From: Oryzias latipes
Taxonomy: Eukaryota > Chordata > Actinopteri > Beloniformes > Adrianichthyidae
Direction of reading: 5' to 3'
Assembly: GCF_002234675.1 (NCBI RefSeq)
Contig: NC_019867.2
Location: 24,031,042-24,095,041, forward strand
Length of the DNA stretch: 64,000 bases
This document shows positions 34,455 through 47,411 of this stretch, one piece after another. How positions within the stretch are numbered: the stretch's first letter is position 1; the number at the start of each line of letters is the position of its first letter. Both the position numbers and the translations under genes were made by a program. A model generated the notes under the pieces. That model made no database searches and was not told the origin of the DNA. It saw only the letters and a program-made list of their open reading frames with translations.

Positions 34455-35063
34455 CCCTTGAGACCCACTCCGATAAAAGTCATGTTTTTTGGTGTTTTTA
34501 ACGTGTTCTTGTGGCATTTTTCTGATGATGAAGGAAAATGAAGCTGAACATTGCATTTCTTTCTTCAAATCATTGTGAATCAGGAGCAGACAAAATAATG
34601 CAGTTGGATAAAGCTTGTTGGTGTGACATAGAAGCTCCCTGCTCAGCTCCACGCCTCATCTGAGCTTGAATCTGGCTCAAAAATGTCGCTCCAATGTTGC
34701 TCGCCATATTGTTGCAGATATATGCATACAGATAAGATTAGGTTGTGGTTGTGGGGATTTGTAAGCTAGCAAGAGAGTACGTTAACAGATAGATGATGGG
34801 AAGTGGGGATGGACTTACTCCGTGATAAAAGTCTTAGTGGGAGACAGTATCAATAAAGGGTTGATAAAAATGAAAGCAGACAGTCCCACAGCTCAGAGGC
34901 ATTTTTCTTATAAACTCCTGCTCCTCTGTAGAAACTATGTCCTAGAAAACAACACTGTTTTCTTGTTTTTGTTTTATTTTGGTTGAAGACAGCGTAATAT
35001 TAATGCAAAGACCACTGGCAACACTTTTACATTAGATTAAAAGATGATCAGAGTGGGACTTTA
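34455..35063 (+). repeat. CCCACTCC dispersed repeat, near full-length copy
   Basis: Begins tgagacccactccgataaaag and ends atcagagtgggacttta, which are inverted relative to each other. Internal markers in order: acgtgttcttgtggcattttt, cattgtgaatcaggagcagac, gctccctgctcagctcc, gagcttgaatctggctc, gatgatgggaagtgggg, cagaggcatttt, gtagaaactatgtcctag. The inverted ends suggest a non-autonomous DNA transposon; no gene. This copy defines the family in the window. Confidence 0.65.
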
Positions 35064-35756
35064 AGCAAAATAGAGAAATAGGATTTGTTCATATTGTAGA
35101 TAGACTTTAAAACTGGTGTTATGTTTTTTTAGCCAGGAGAATTCAGAAGAATTTCCATCTGAACACACAGTGAAACCTGCTTTACCAGGAGTTTCCTCAC
35201 ACATCAGCCGAAATAATCCTCATCTCTTTAGAGGACCAACTTCAAAGCCCAGTACTTCATTTATCATAATGCAGAAGAATAAACAAAAAATATGCAGTTA
35301 TTTAGCCAGGTAAAAAAAAAAAAAAAAAAAAAAAAATACTTACAATCAGTGACGGGCCATGTTCCCGGTTCCATCAAACGCTTAAGCGCGTTTTCAATAT
35401 TTGTTAGACACGTTGTCAAAACATCTATGATGTTAGTAAGAAGAGATATTAGGAATGTGATTAAAAATTTCTTTGTGCTACTGAAAAATGTGCATGAAAT
35501 AAATCAATAATCTTTGGCGGTTAGGTTGTGGACCAATGACAAAGACAAAGGGAAGACACACCTGGGATCCGCCTAAGATGTGGACGATCCTCTCCAAAAC
35601 CCTCAACGGGCCCGGACAACCCAAAAACCTGGTCATTCCCCCGCACAGGTGCAGGTGACTAGGACATGAGGTAGATCTTCTTTATGTGCCATGTGTTCTT
35701 TTTTATTAGTGGAACCTATAAAAAAGCAAAACCACACACTCTGCTTCCCCAAAATA
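35064..35756. other. Non-coding stretch with a 25-base poly-A
   Basis: The A run is at 35312-35336. No poly-A-tailed retroposon body could be delimited upstream of it. 35520-35650 resembles a decayed repeat but is unassigned. Confidence 0.4.
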
Positions 35757-36330
35757 CTAGCTACATTCACACCAGGCATTTGATGTGCATTCAAGAACGC
35801 AGTGTTCACACTGGACAAGCAGGGAGGGGCTTCTTCTTTTTCTTTTGTAAACTCTCACATGTCCGCCGCCTGCAGTTAGAAGATGCTAAGTACGAAATGT
35901 TGAAGCGATTTAAACCACAAAATGGTTTGGTTCATTAGCTTGCGTCCTTGCAATGGCAGATATGGATTACAATCATGTAAGGAGAGTGGCCTTGGTTTGT
36001 CCTTACGTGATAAACAAACACCGACGTTGTCAGGCTCGTTGCTGTGTCTGGGTTTACCAGATAAGACCAAATCCATACATCACTACCAAATCCGAGTCCC
36101 TGATTGGTTTGACCTGGTTTGATTTGCAATGTACGTTCAATGGCCACATGTTTTGTAAGTACAGCCTGAAAAAAGGCGTAAAGACTTGTGTAGCTACGCG
36201 TGAACTTTAGAGTTTTGAACATGGAACTCCGAAACAACTGCTTACACGCCTTTCCAGAGACTTTTTTTTTTTTGGAAGAGGCTGCTTGAACATGGTTGCC
36301 CAGGGTGGCGTGAACGTCGCTTTCAACTTT
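35757..36330. mobile_element. 'attcacaccaggc' MITE family copy
   Basis: Left end agctacattcacaccaggc; the interior shares gcagggaggggcttcttctt and ccctgattggtt with other copies. Right end is decayed (ggtggcgtgaacgtcgc). Contains a short coding relic at 35953-36090. Confidence 0.55.
35953..36090 (+). pseudogene. Possible PIF/Harbinger transposase N-terminal relic
   Basis: Reads ADMDYNHVRRVALVCPYVIN then KHRR...CCVWVYQI, which resembles the N-terminal Arg-rich lead and WV-x-x-I motif of some fish PIF/Harbinger transposases. Only about 45 residues carry any resemblance, and the DDE domain is absent. If right, it would tie this MITE family to PIF/Harbinger parents. Chance resemblance is a real alternative. 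Confidence 0.3.
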
Positions 36331-37269
36331 CCTGAAAAACAAGTCTTCTTTATAGAAGTATTCCTGCTTTTTAAGCAAATTCAACGTTTACTTGGCATTT
36401 ACTAACCATGGCACTCCTGACTTTTCTGCTCTTGGCGATATTAGCTTTTCCTCCATTGCTTTAAAATGAATCAAGAATTGTGACCAAAAACGTTGTCCAA
36501 TAACACTACCAGGCGATCATTAAGGAGTTTGCAGATTGGTAATGTCTGGGAAAAAGCCCTTTAGCAAACAGTAGTTTTGACTGGAATGACTGTTGCTCAG
36601 TGCCACACAGCTGCTGCTCTGCAGGGCTGACAGAGGTGAAGGAACAGCACTGTTTCTGTGTGTTTGTGTGGGCTGTGGAATCCTTCTGCAACCTTTTTCA
36701 ACAGAATTTCTTGCATCATCTTCCTTAGTGCTACATATGATGCTCGATGAGAAAATGTTTCTCTTGGAGACCAGCTTGTTCAAAACTTTTTTTTAAAATG
36801 TTTGCGTGGTGTGTTTATTTAAGAACAGTTTCAGTGTGTTTAAATTTTGCTCAGAAATGAGATGGGTAAATCAGTTATGTTCATTTTTTAAAAGATGATA
36901 CTGAGCGTCCATTGCAGATACTAGAATAAATAAAATGATAAAATAAGATCTGCTAAGTAAAAAAACAGTCCCATTTTAGTTTTGTAAAAAACTATTTGTT
37001 TTGAAAACAAAAAATTGAATCTAAAATGTTTGTGAGAAGAACCAAAATGAAATGTAAAATGGGGTTAGTATCATGTGATGGTGAATTGGAAATGTGAGCT
37101 GCACATCTTCATCTGCCCAGAAAGAAGCTCTGTTTCTGGCTGTGCAGAGTTTGAATGTTCTTATGTGCAATTATCCAGTTCCAGGTCTCCAGGTTCTTAT
37201 AGAAACAGCAATCAGCTGGTTGCAGATTGTAAATGTGTGCATCCACTGTAGACGGCTAGATCCACGCAC
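36331..37269. other. Non-coding stretch
   Basis: No gene or clear repeat. 36570-36720 has complex composition but no supported exon. Confidence 0.4.
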
Positions 37270-37613
37270 GACTTTGTTTTCCTCGTCTGAGCTGGCATCT
37301 GGCTAAAAACTGTACAGCTGGATAGCTCCAATATTACTCGCAATTTTTGTTCCACCTGTAATTATTATGTTGGGGTTATAAGGGGCTGTAAGCTAGTGGG
37401 AGAGAGTATCAAGAAAAGGGATGATGGGAAATGAAAGCAGTCTACTCTGCGCCCTCAGTCCCGCCCACGACTCAGAAGCAAATTTATAACTGCTTCTTTG
37501 CAGTAACTATGTCGTAGAAAATGACACAGGATTTTTTATTTTGGCTAAAAAAAGCATAATCATAATCTGGGAATGCTTTGAAAATAGATCAAAAGAGGAT
37601 TGGAGTGGGACTT
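37270..37613 (+). repeat. CCCACTCC dispersed repeat, 3' half
   Basis: From ctgagctggcatctggc through gatgatgggaaatg, cccgcccacgactcag, cagtaactatgtcgtag to ggattggagtgggactta, in the family order. The 5' half is missing. Confidence 0.65.
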
Positions 37614-39939
37614 AGATGTGTTTGGGTGTAGTAGTCCTTCAAAAAGATGACAATAACTATGTGACGGTCTATGCAGTGCAATACAAACCAAAACTACAGT
37701 CAACATTATGTTATTCTTTCTATTTAATAGTTTATAGGAAACCACTAGAGTGCAAAAAGCCCCCTACTGTATGGAATGTGTAAAACATTGTGATATATGC
37801 TCAGGTGAAGGTGTTTATAGACAATGTAAGTATCAGGCCCCACCTTTGCCATATATTTTGTTACACCCGAAAGACTCAGGACCAGGAGCATAAGAACTGA
37901 CCAAGGAAGAGTGGGTGAACTAATTCATGCTCTACCTCGCTGGATTTTGATTTGCCTGTAGTGAGAACGCCTTTTGTCTTTAACCCTGTAACACTGGAGA
38001 TGTCAGCACCGACATCAAAATAACACAGACTCTTTAACATACGGTAACTATTCAACCGTTTATGTGATCAATGTGAATCACCTGATTCTAACGTCAGCTT
38101 TTCATATCGGCTTTTCCACTGAAAGGCAACACACGACTAACGTAAAGTGTTGCATATTAGTGAAAAAGTTGCTTTTCTCCGCTTCGGAATCTGCAGGAAT
38201 TACATTGATTACATAAATGGTCGACAAGTTACGGAAGTAAAATAAATTGTCATCACTGTTGCTAAAGCTCTGCTGTTAAAGAGTTTAGTGAAGCTGGGAT
38301 GACCTGGTGACCTGTTCAGTGTTTCCTTGGCTGGGATAGGCTCTAACACACCCTTATCAGAAAAAAGAAGCTTTAGAAAATGAAAGCTGGACTGGTCCAA
38401 GGCGCCCTCTTGAATTTGGGTTTAGTCTTGGAGACAAACAGAACCACGAAAACCTTTGGGCAGCAAGATTCTCAGAAAAGCAGATCAAAAACACGTAATT
38501 TCACTGATAACGCATCATGTTTGCGACACACAAGTACCGCGGGGGAACCGGTATCAAAAGGAGGCCTTGGCACAGTACAGGAAGCGTTGTGGCCTTGGCA
38601 AACTTGTATCTTAAGTAGGATATCCCAGGTCGAAGGTCCCCCCGCTCTGGCAGGATATCCTCCACACCCTGCTCCCTTTTACTCCCCGGGACAGTACATC
38701 TAATTCTCCTTGACTTTCTGTTTCATATTTTGACTGAAACCATTTCATCTAGTCCCACTTCTGTCTCGCTCGTCTTCATGCAGGCTTCTTCAAAACAAAA
38801 ACAAAAAAAACCAGAACCAGAAAAAGAGGGGTAGTTTTTTTTTAACTATTTCACAAAACTCTGACTATACTGAGTTGATAAAAACGTTTTTTAATCCTTA
38901 TTCCTAACAAAAGAAACCCAGGAGGACAAAATAAAACTGCTAATAAAGGAGGTGTGTGTGTGTGTTTAATATTAACCCTAGTTGTCCTTCTCTTTGTCTT
39001 CTCTCGTCAGACCGTGTGGTACCTACCTTCATTGAATCTTTTCATCAGTTGTCTTCACAGAACAAGCATAAACTTGATTTCTAATTAAAGCCACTGACTC
39101 ATGGATGTGCAAAACAGTGTTTCCAATTAGAGCTTGAAAGGATGACTCATTGATCAACTCGGAGTTCTGTCAACCGCCGTTTGAATTTCTCATTGTTGTG
39201 CTGACTGTAGCCGTCCTTCCCCATGGAAGAAAAGGAAAAAAGCTAGAAGTGAGGCATTAAATATTAAAGTGTTGATCATTAGGACTTTCCTCTCAGCGAT
39301 CCGACGGGCCATTACTCTCCATGTCGGACTGTAAGCAAATCCCTTTCCCACTGCTTCCTGAAGCCTCCCGTCTGTGACGACATCATTTCCATTAATGAGC
39401 TTACAGTTGAAGCCTTCAGGATCACAGCTCCGATCGCAGCCGAGGCATTTCTTTCACTCGGTTGCTCCAACTGCATTTTACAAGTAGCATTAGTGTTTGC
39501 ATGTTAACCAGCAGGGACTGGAAGTCTTTTCAATGTGTGAAACATCAGTGCAGAAGGCCACACATAGAGCTGGGCGACACGGCCTAAAAATAAAATCTCA
39601 GATTTTTTCATTTCAAATTCGATTTAAAGCAATTTTTATCTCCCTGATTTTACTTTCTTTAACAAAAATTGTAACAAACATTTGTAACAAAAATAACAAA
39701 TGTCGGAATATATTTGACAAAAACGATTTTATTTTAACATTTTTCTTTGGAAATACGCTCTAACATAAAGCTCAACTAAATACAAGCACAAATGTTTGTG
39801 GATCAATTCAGGAGAATTTTTGTGAGCTACCGCTACCTGAGGATAGCGCATGCCACGACTTTCACATCCACTGCTTACTGATCTCCTCAGGTTGTCAAAA
39901 GATGAATACTCATTCTTTGTATTTTTTTTCCCTCGTTTC
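37614..39939. other. Non-coding stretch
   Basis: No coding region is supported. 39060-39480 has complex composition with attaaag, aattagag and attaatgagctt cores and could be a conserved non-coding element. 38560-38700 contains an internally repeated aggatatcc. Confidence 0.35.
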
Positions 39940-40425
39940 TAGGATGACACAGATGCTGCCAGGGAGAGTGATATAAAGAACTATACCGTATGTTTGGATG
40001 AGGATTATGCTGCGTTAGTCTAAGAACAAAATGTAAGTAACTAATCAATTATTTTACCATGAAGGGCAAATGTTTTGGTGTTTAATTTATCTGTAAAGTA
40101 ACTATTACAATTTGTATGTTCATAGGATGAGAATGAAGACACCATAAACGCTACAACTGTGGGCCTTTTTGCATGCAGAGAAGATAGAATGTTGGAATAC
40201 TCGGATGTTGGAATCTGTTTTGAAATTGTCATCAGACTTGGACAGCGTTGGACAACGTTGCCTATTTGTTTGCAATATTTTTTGGTCTATTCTCTCAAAT
40301 TGAGCTACCCACACGGTCAGGGATACACTTCCATTTTTTATTTTTTTTATTTGAATAGACCTGCACCCAGCTGGACTTTCTAGAAAGGCTCAAAGCCCCT
40401 AAACAAATAATGTTAATGTGACTGT
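39940..40425 (+). pseudogene. Decayed 3' exons of a multi-copy fish gene (SAMD3-like type)
   Basis: An acceptor ttcccctcgtttctag-like site (ending 39942) leads to DDTDAARESDIKNYTVCLDE, a stop soon after, then a donor-like atgtaagtaact near 40031. A second acceptor (ttcatag, ending 40127) leads to DENEDTINATTVGLFACRED, a SDVGICFEIV stretch and a LKLSYPHGQGYT stretch, then a frameshifted LSRKAQS-like end near 40390. The SDVGI...LSYP pattern is what I remember from the C-terminal region of multi-copy uncharacterised fish proteins annotated as SAMD3-like; that assignment is from memory and tentative. The frame is broken, so it is a pseudogene or transposon-borne relic. Confidence 0.4.
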
Positions 40426-41253
40426 TTTGAAGACGGCTGAAAGGAGACTGCTCTTTAATTAGATGTTGATGTGTTTTCTAAATTCTGTTAGCATTTTTTA
40501 TTGTAAGGTTGCAGTGCAAAGTGGTTAGCTCTGACTTGCTGTTCGTCTTTCTCAATAGCCTCACAATGAATTGGCGTTCTGTTCAGGGCGTACCAGCCTT
40601 TGTCCAACAGCCACAACCCCTAAAACCAGCAAAGGGGAGACAATGAATTTTTTAAATTGACTAATTTGACAAACTGTATACATAATGATGTTTAAGTTTT
40701 ACGCGCCTTAAATAAATGTGCAATGTAATGGTGTGTCCTTTGCATTTTCGAATATTTATTTTGGCTGCCTAATGTTAAAAATTGTTTATCAGATTTGGAA
40801 GTTCAACAATGAAAGTATTGAAATTACAGTCATTTTGGTGCAAAACATTTTAATGGTATCAGCTTAATAGAAATTGTGTTGACAACAAAAAGATGAATTG
40901 TACACACAAAAAAGATCAGTCTAACTGAAATGATTTGTGTTGGGACAACTTAAAAAAAATGCAAATTCAACTAAAAATAATTGGGTGAAACGAGTTTCCA
41001 CTGTTTAATTGTGTTGGTTCTACAAATCCTTTTTTTCAGTGCACACATGACCTCAACTTGCGTTTTTAGCAACAATGTCCACCTTTAAATAGAGAACATC
41101 CTTCATTCAACAGATGTAGATGTGTTTGCACCTTTTTGAAAATAATTAAAAAATAGTACTTTTTTATTAAAACTCCACCTTTTGTCCACATAGAGTGTAT
41201 AAAAGAGATGCAAAGATAATGCCTGATGTCCCTTATCGTATTGGGCTAATTTA
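40426..41253. other. AT-rich non-coding stretch
   Basis: 40910-41050 holds a ttgtgttgggacaactt / tgtgttggttctacaaa / tcagtgcac set that looks like the end of another AT-rich DNA element. Nothing is encoded. Confidence 0.35.
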
Positions 41254-41797
41254 AAGACCCACTCTGATCTTTTGATTTATTGTGTTCCAAGTGTTTTTTA
41301 AATATGAGTATGCTGTTTTTAGCGAAGATAAAAAAAAATCTGTCGTTTTGTTGGACATAGTTTCTGCAGAGCGGTGGTAGTTTATTAAAAAAAGTTACCT
41401 CTGAGTTGTGGGCGGGAATGTTGGTGCGGAGCAACTCCGCCCCCCTGTTACATGATTTATACTTTTTTAGCACTTTTCTATCTTCTTGGAAGGCTCAAAT
41501 TGCTTTACAGTCACGGTCCCATTCACCCATTCACACACACAGTCATACACTGATAGCTGCCGAACACTGGCGCCAACCTTCCGCCAGAGGAAAGGTGGGG
41601 TTCAGTGTCTTTAACATATGGGCGGACAGGGCAGGAATCGAACCTGCAATGAGTTTAGAGCAATTTGAGCAGAGAAATACTGAAAAATGCAATCTTAAGA
41701 TGAATTGTCTTTATAAACGTTCTCCATCATCAGAAAATGTCACACGAACATGTTAAAAAAACACACAAAGCTCAATTTTTTTCAGAGTGGGTCTTTG
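41254..41797 (-). repeat. CCCACTCC dispersed repeat, interrupted copy
   Basis: Both inverted ends are present: aaagacccactctgat at 41254 and cagagtgggtcttt at 41797. Minus orientation follows from ttctgcagagcggtgg, tgagttgtgggcggga and gaacatgttaaaaaa. The middle is replaced by the segment at 41455-41655. Confidence 0.65.
41455..41655. repeat. Unassigned fish repeat inserted in the CCCACTCC copy
   Basis: Phrases cccattcacccattcacaca, ctggcgccaacc, ggggttcagtgtctt and gggcaggaatcgaacctgc belong to a very common fish repeat. The aatcgaacctgc phrase looks like an inverted B box, so a tRNA-related SINE on the minus strand is possible. Confidence 0.45.
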
Positions 41798-41895
41798 AAG
41801 CTGGTTTTTCAGCAAGGCTGTCGCTGTCATCTCGCCTATGTTTGACGTCACTTTTTAGACACGGGAAATCTGTTTTTAGAAAATGGAAAGTTACG

Positions 41896-42980
41896 CTGTT
41901 TTAGAGCTAAAAATGTAAGATTCATCTAAAATAAAAAATAAATCTCCATAGAGGTTTTCATTTTTAATGACATTTACGACTTAAAATCTCGTAAATTTAC
42001 GATTTTTTTCCTCGTAAATTTATGATTTTAGATCTCCTAGTTTAACAGTTATGATTTTTTTCTTAAATTTACGAGTTAAAAGTCGTAATTAAAAAAAAAC
42101 AATGCATGTTTGTTTGTAAACTAGCCCTAAACCCCAAAAAAAGTCATAGATTAACGAGGAATAAACACCAAAGTGTTCTGTTTATCGGAGCCTAGCTTGA
42201 AGATGAAAGATGTGGAGCCTTTTTTGAAGCTTTATTTCAGAATACGTTTCAAAAAGAAAGAAATTCTGAACCTGTTGACGACTCAAAATCAGAATATTGT
42301 CAGTGTAGCCGGCATTCCGGGGTTCGGTGTCGGTAAAGTGGAGATTCATATGTAAAGTAAGGAGCTCAGAGACATGTTTGGGTGTAAAGGACCGCTACTT
42401 TATTTTCCTTTTCATTCACATACCCAGAAGTCCATTTGTCTCATTACGTCATGAACCTGTTATGCGCAGAACACCAATGTGTAAACAGTTACATACCCCC
42501 CCTCCTCCAGATGAAACGTCCAGTTTCAACAGAAAACAACAAAGATGAGTGAAAATAGTCTGTTATATTGGCAGAAGAACGTTGAAAATGTCAAAAAGTC
42601 CGCCTCCTCAGCCGGAAACGTCACACACACTTAGAGATTTTGTCCTTGGTGGAAGAAGAAAGGATTGAAGTGGACAGCTGCAGGGATACCGATGTCTTCA
42701 TCAACGGGCTGCAGAGTTCCTGCAAGCCACCCATCAATAAATAAAATATTAATAAATCAAAATCAAACAAATGAGCTTCCAAATATCTTTAACTTTATCA
42801 ATAAACATTCAGATCACCTGTTTAATTAAGATTAGTCGGTCTGCTCTGCTGCGTGGCATTCGCTTGCTGTACTGTATGCTCACTTCCAATTTAATCTTGT
42901 AAATTTTCGAGTTTTTTTCTCGTAAATTTACAACTTTCGATCTCGTTAATTTAATTTTTTTTTGGTGGCCCTAAAACTCT
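41896..42980. mobile_element. Minisatellite-ended TIR element, copy A
   Basis: Right terminus ggtggccctaaaactct (inverted: agagttttagggccacc); the left terminus is a decayed gttttagagctaaaa at 41898. Just inside each end are short arrays of a palindromic ctcgtaaatttacga unit (about 41975-42095 and 42895-42955). The interior, from gtgttctgtttatcgg to gtcggtctgctctg, is shared with copy B at 50158-51032. No transposase. The subterminal palindromic arrays and the ttagggcca motif recall the foldback-like element at 11241-14951. Confidence 0.6.
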
Positions 42981-43394
42981 ATCGTACAATTTCAATCGCA
43001 AACAGAAAATAAACTAAAACAGTTTATAAAGAGTAACAGTAAAATACATTTCCATAGTGTTAAATAAGTTTGCACCTGGACTATTAGTATGAGTATTTCT
43101 GGATCAAATGGATGCTAACTGACCAGTCCTTTTCTTTTAATTTAATCAAACTAACCTGGATAAGGAAGACCTATATTAGCCTCGCACATGAGTTTGACCC
43201 TCTAGTTTCCACAAAGAGGCTATGAAGTTTATGGATGCATGCATATAGCATCACAAGCCACTAAGTACCTTCCAGGATGCCATATTTGATGGAGACATTC
43301 CAGTATTGCATGAAAGGCTGATAGAAACTAAATATAACTTCTGTCGTCCTCAAACAGATAATAGATCAGCAAAATGAGATGCCTGTTGGGCAAC
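42981..43394. other. Non-coding stretch
   Basis: No gene or recognised repeat. Confidence 0.4.
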
Positions 43395-43903
43395 GATTCA
43401 AGCTGTATTCACACCACACTCTGTGAAGCACGTTCCAGTAGCCACTTCCAATGAAAGGTTCATGTAAATGTGTGTAAGCACATGTTTTCACAAGTTTCTA
43501 CAACCGTTTCTGGGCTCTATGTACAAAAAGCGCAGCCATTGAACGCGCATTACAAGTAGGTGGAAGTTGGACCAATTAGAGACTGAGAATTGGTAATGAC
43601 GTAGGCATGGCGTCCCTTCTAGTTCATAGAATGGTCAACCATTCAAAAAAGCAATTAATAATTGTGGTTTGTACCCGACAGCAAGCCTTTCATATATTGG
43701 AATAGAGCTGGGCAAGAAGGAGCCTGGAGCAAGAATCACAAGATTTTCACTTGGACATTTCACACCAAGCCTCTTCCAACTGCAGACATGGGAAGTAAAA
43801 GAAGAAGAAGCCCCTCCCTGCTTTCCCGTGTGAAACCATGGCCTAAAGACGCATGCTTGAACACGCATTACATGCCTGGTGTGTCTGTAGCTTTTAAGTT
43901 ATT
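43395..43903 (-). mobile_element. 'attcacaccaggc' MITE family copy
   Basis: Ends gctgtattcacaccacac and, inverted, catgcctggtgtgtctgtagc. Minus orientation is given by aagaagaagcccctccctgc, the inverse of the marker at 35820. Confidence 0.6.
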
Positions 43904-43974
43904 TTAATAGCCAGGCTTTTAGACACACCACGAGACTCTGCTCTGCTGTTGTGTTTTCTTTAATTTTTACTTTT

Positions 43975-44060
43975 GCTTATTATTTTACTATGTATGGCGC
44001 CTTGTCTGACTACAGTCATGCTAAAGCGCCACATAAATAAAAGGGATTTGATTTGATCAT
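43975..44060 (+). repeat. LINE/SINE 3' tail with gatttgatttgat
   Basis: tggcgccttgtctgactac, ctaaagcgccacataaataaaa and a gatttgatttgat tail match the conserved 3' end of fish LINE/SINE families. Confidence 0.45.
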
Positions 44061-47000
44061 CACTGTTGAAGAGATCTGTTGATTGCAGCAGTTAAACTAT
44101 GTTCTTGGTTGTTGCACTGCAGCGTTCGGCAGCAGATTTTGTTTACACATGAGATCACCTTTTGACTGAGTTTACATCATGAAAAGAACGGACCAGACAT
44201 TTAGACATCATTTCACGAGTTAATTGGACTGTCTGAGGAGCAAATCAAATCGGAAGTGTCCATCTTTCAACAACTTAGGTATCTGACATATTTTTGTTTT
44301 TATCTTTGTTTTATTTCTTCCTGGTTTTTTTCCAAAGAAAACTGATGTGAGCCCATGACCTTTGCTCAGTGTGTTAACAGCAAAAAGAAGTATTAACTGC
44401 AATCAGCACTTTATGATCCGGGCTCCTGTAAGCCTTCAGATTGTTGGCTGCAAAGAGTGTCAGTGTTGATGTCAGGTTCTTATTCATGTCGCCGTACTTA
44501 ACATCGGGTTGGATTTCAGATTTCAGCAGCTCAGTAAAGACTGATTTTGTAACAAAATGTGGATCACAAAGTCCCACTGAAATGATTTTATCGATGCAGT
44601 GATCCCTGGATTTCTCTTTCAGGTGGCTACATTATTAGCAGATCAACACAGCTTTAGTTCAATGCAGGAACATTTTTCCATCCAGTTTGGCCACATAAAC
44701 TAAGGTCATATGTTTTAACTACTTCAGCGCCAGCCGTCTATTTAGTCCTGTGCAGGAAAAGCTAGAAATCTGGAGATGACGATGCTGCACCTACACAAAG
44801 GGAAAAAAAGAGAAACAAAGGAAATAACAGATGCTACTGCTGCAAAATATAAACTCTAGAAGGATTGTTGGGTTTAAGGCTGAAAAAGTAAAAAAAAAAA
44901 AAAAAAAAGCCAAAGAAACAATAGAAAGGCTAAATGGCGGTGTGGTGGTAAAGCCTCAGTCACAACTGGACTTTAGCATCATCCTAAAATTCTTTCATTG
45001 TTTACCCTTTACCGTGTCTGTTTCCCTCTACGTGATCATTTAGATAACTGACAAACCTTTTCCCTATGATGGCTGGTATCCGACATGTTTTCCCACCATT
45101 GATGCTCCTTATTGGATAAGCGCACTTGATCTAGGTAATCAGCAACAGATAAGGCAGGATTTCTGGAAAACCAGGAGGAGGCCGACCCTGGATACCAGGA
45201 GCTTGACACCCCTGGGCTAGAGCAGACTTTGCTCAAGAGGAAGCAGTGATACAAAACAGCTAAGTTGGTAGGCATGCATCCCCAGGATGTTAGAAGTTGG
45301 CCTGTACTCAGAAGCTGTCGTTTGCAGCAGCAGACTCTAGAATGCAGCATGAGATAGAAGGCCAGATGAAGCACAAGGACCATGTTGAAGCATCTTTCTA
45401 ATAATGGTCAATTTTTGAAATCAGAATGTAAATGTTTTGTTTTAGAAATATGTTTCTTTCAATGCATAAAACATCGTTGAGTGTTTCTTTGAGTGTATTT
45501 ATGCAAGGTGGTCCCTTTTCATTTGTATTGGGAAGCAGGTTTATATATAAAGGACAATTTATTCAGGAGAATTTAAAGAGCTTCACAGCAAAGAGGCCAC
45601 TTAAAGCACAGACACAAAACTTTTGACATTGAAAACAGCAAAAGTGTTTTTAAAAGTGTAAAAAATGTGTAAAAAAAAAGTGTTTGTCACTTAAAAAAAT
45701 TCTAAACATAAAATGAAAGCTTGTCTTGCACTGAAAAAAAAGGTAAAATGTTAAATATATTTTTACATGTCACATATTTTTTAAAGTGTAATAAAAGTGA
45801 AATTAGCACAAAAGTATTTCTCAAAATGTTTTTACATGTCAATGTTAGCACTTTTTTTTACCTTCTCTTGGTTGGTATGGGTTGCATGAAAGACTTAAGG
45901 ACAATCATCTTATTGCCTGGATAGAAAATAAAGCAAAGAACATCAGAGACGCGTTTCACACCACGGCTGTACAAATATTTATTTTTGGTTTTAAATGGGC
46001 CTTTTTAACGTAGAAGTCGGAAGGAAAGAGCATTTTTTAAAGCTGCCTCCAAGGTTTTTTTTTTTTCAGGGAACTGAAACATTTGGTTCTTCCAGGTTAA
46101 CTTTGAATCTTGAAAAAACCCAAATCATAACAAAAGATGGAAAAAAAAAGAAGAAAGAAAAAAAAAGAATGGAGAAACCTGAAAACTAAGGGAGAACCAT
46201 GACGGTGTAACAAAAAACTGTAGTGTGATCAGTCAAAAACCACAACAGAACATGACATGAACAAGCAAAGTATGAAATAAACAAACCAGGAAAAAAAGTA
46301 AAAAAAAAACAATCCTCACCGTATCCAGCACCAACTATTTCACAGGTTATGTCCAGATTATTTTTGTTTACGTCAACATTTAGTGGAGCAAGTTTTCATT
46401 TTCCAAAAGCGATGAATAAAACTGATATCAGAAAAACATGAAATACAATATTAAATACACAAATGTGTCTCATAAAATCCAATTGCTACAACTATCAACT
46501 TGGAAAAGTTACTTTTTGAATTACAAATGAAAATGGGAAATAATATATTTAATTTTTAATATTTGGGGCTAAACGAATATATAATTACATTTCCCAAACA
46601 AAGACTGGGTAATAAAAAATGCCAAATATGCTTAATGTAACATCAAAATTTATAAACTGCCCAAGAAATGTGGACAGAATTTGAACAAACGTATAATTCT
46701 TCAGTAAAGTTTTTATGGTCAAAATATTATGTGGCAACAACAGTTCGATTAGCCAAAGACTGTGAAAGGCAAATGGGAAGAATCTAAGAGTTGATTAACA
46801 AAAGAGGCTAAAACAATAATCGGAAATTGCTAAATGGGATATTAGAACATTTTTGTGGATTTTGTTGAAACACAAATTTGAAATTTTGTAGAAATTATCA
46901 AAGACATCAAAGAGATGAGACATGGATTAAACTTATAACCATTTGTATCATATTTAATAAATGCATTTCTGTGACCCCCCATCTTATTAGCATAATCCAC

Positions 47001-47411
47001 ACTCCTCAAAACCCATTGGATACATCATGGCCCACATTTTCTGCTCTGTAGTTCATCATCGTTCCACTAGGGGCAGTAGAAGGGCTTTTCCTGCTCTGTT
47101 GAAAACGGTTGCTTCCATAAAACCACAAAAACACTTTTAGCGAGACAAAGTTTTACTAGTTTTCAAAACTTTATGGTAAGAATAAGTCATGTTTTGTTAT
47201 TCATTTTTCATGACCACTTGTTTTAATGAGAGAATTTAAAATTTGTTGATAAATGTTGTTTCTCTTTTGGCTTTTAAATAATTCTTTATAAAACAGCGAC
47301 ACCATGTTAGAAATGTGTGGATCAAATTTGAGCCAGTGGGCTTTTTTCCTGAACATGCTTGTCATTTTTTTTGGAATTTTTTTTTCAATTCTTAATTTTT
47401 TATCGTTTTAT
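44061..47411. other. AT-rich non-coding stretch with minor repeats
   Basis: Poly-A runs at about 44890-44908 and 46303-46311. A dispersed-repeat-like segment at 45044-45240 ends with gcttgacacccctgggctag, a phrase common in fish repeats. 45660-45860 has repeated ttttacatgtca. No gene found. Confidence 0.4.

Noticed and set aside
35935-36384. 149-codon minus-strand frame
   Set aside because: Antisense over a MITE copy, no domain, not retained in other copies.
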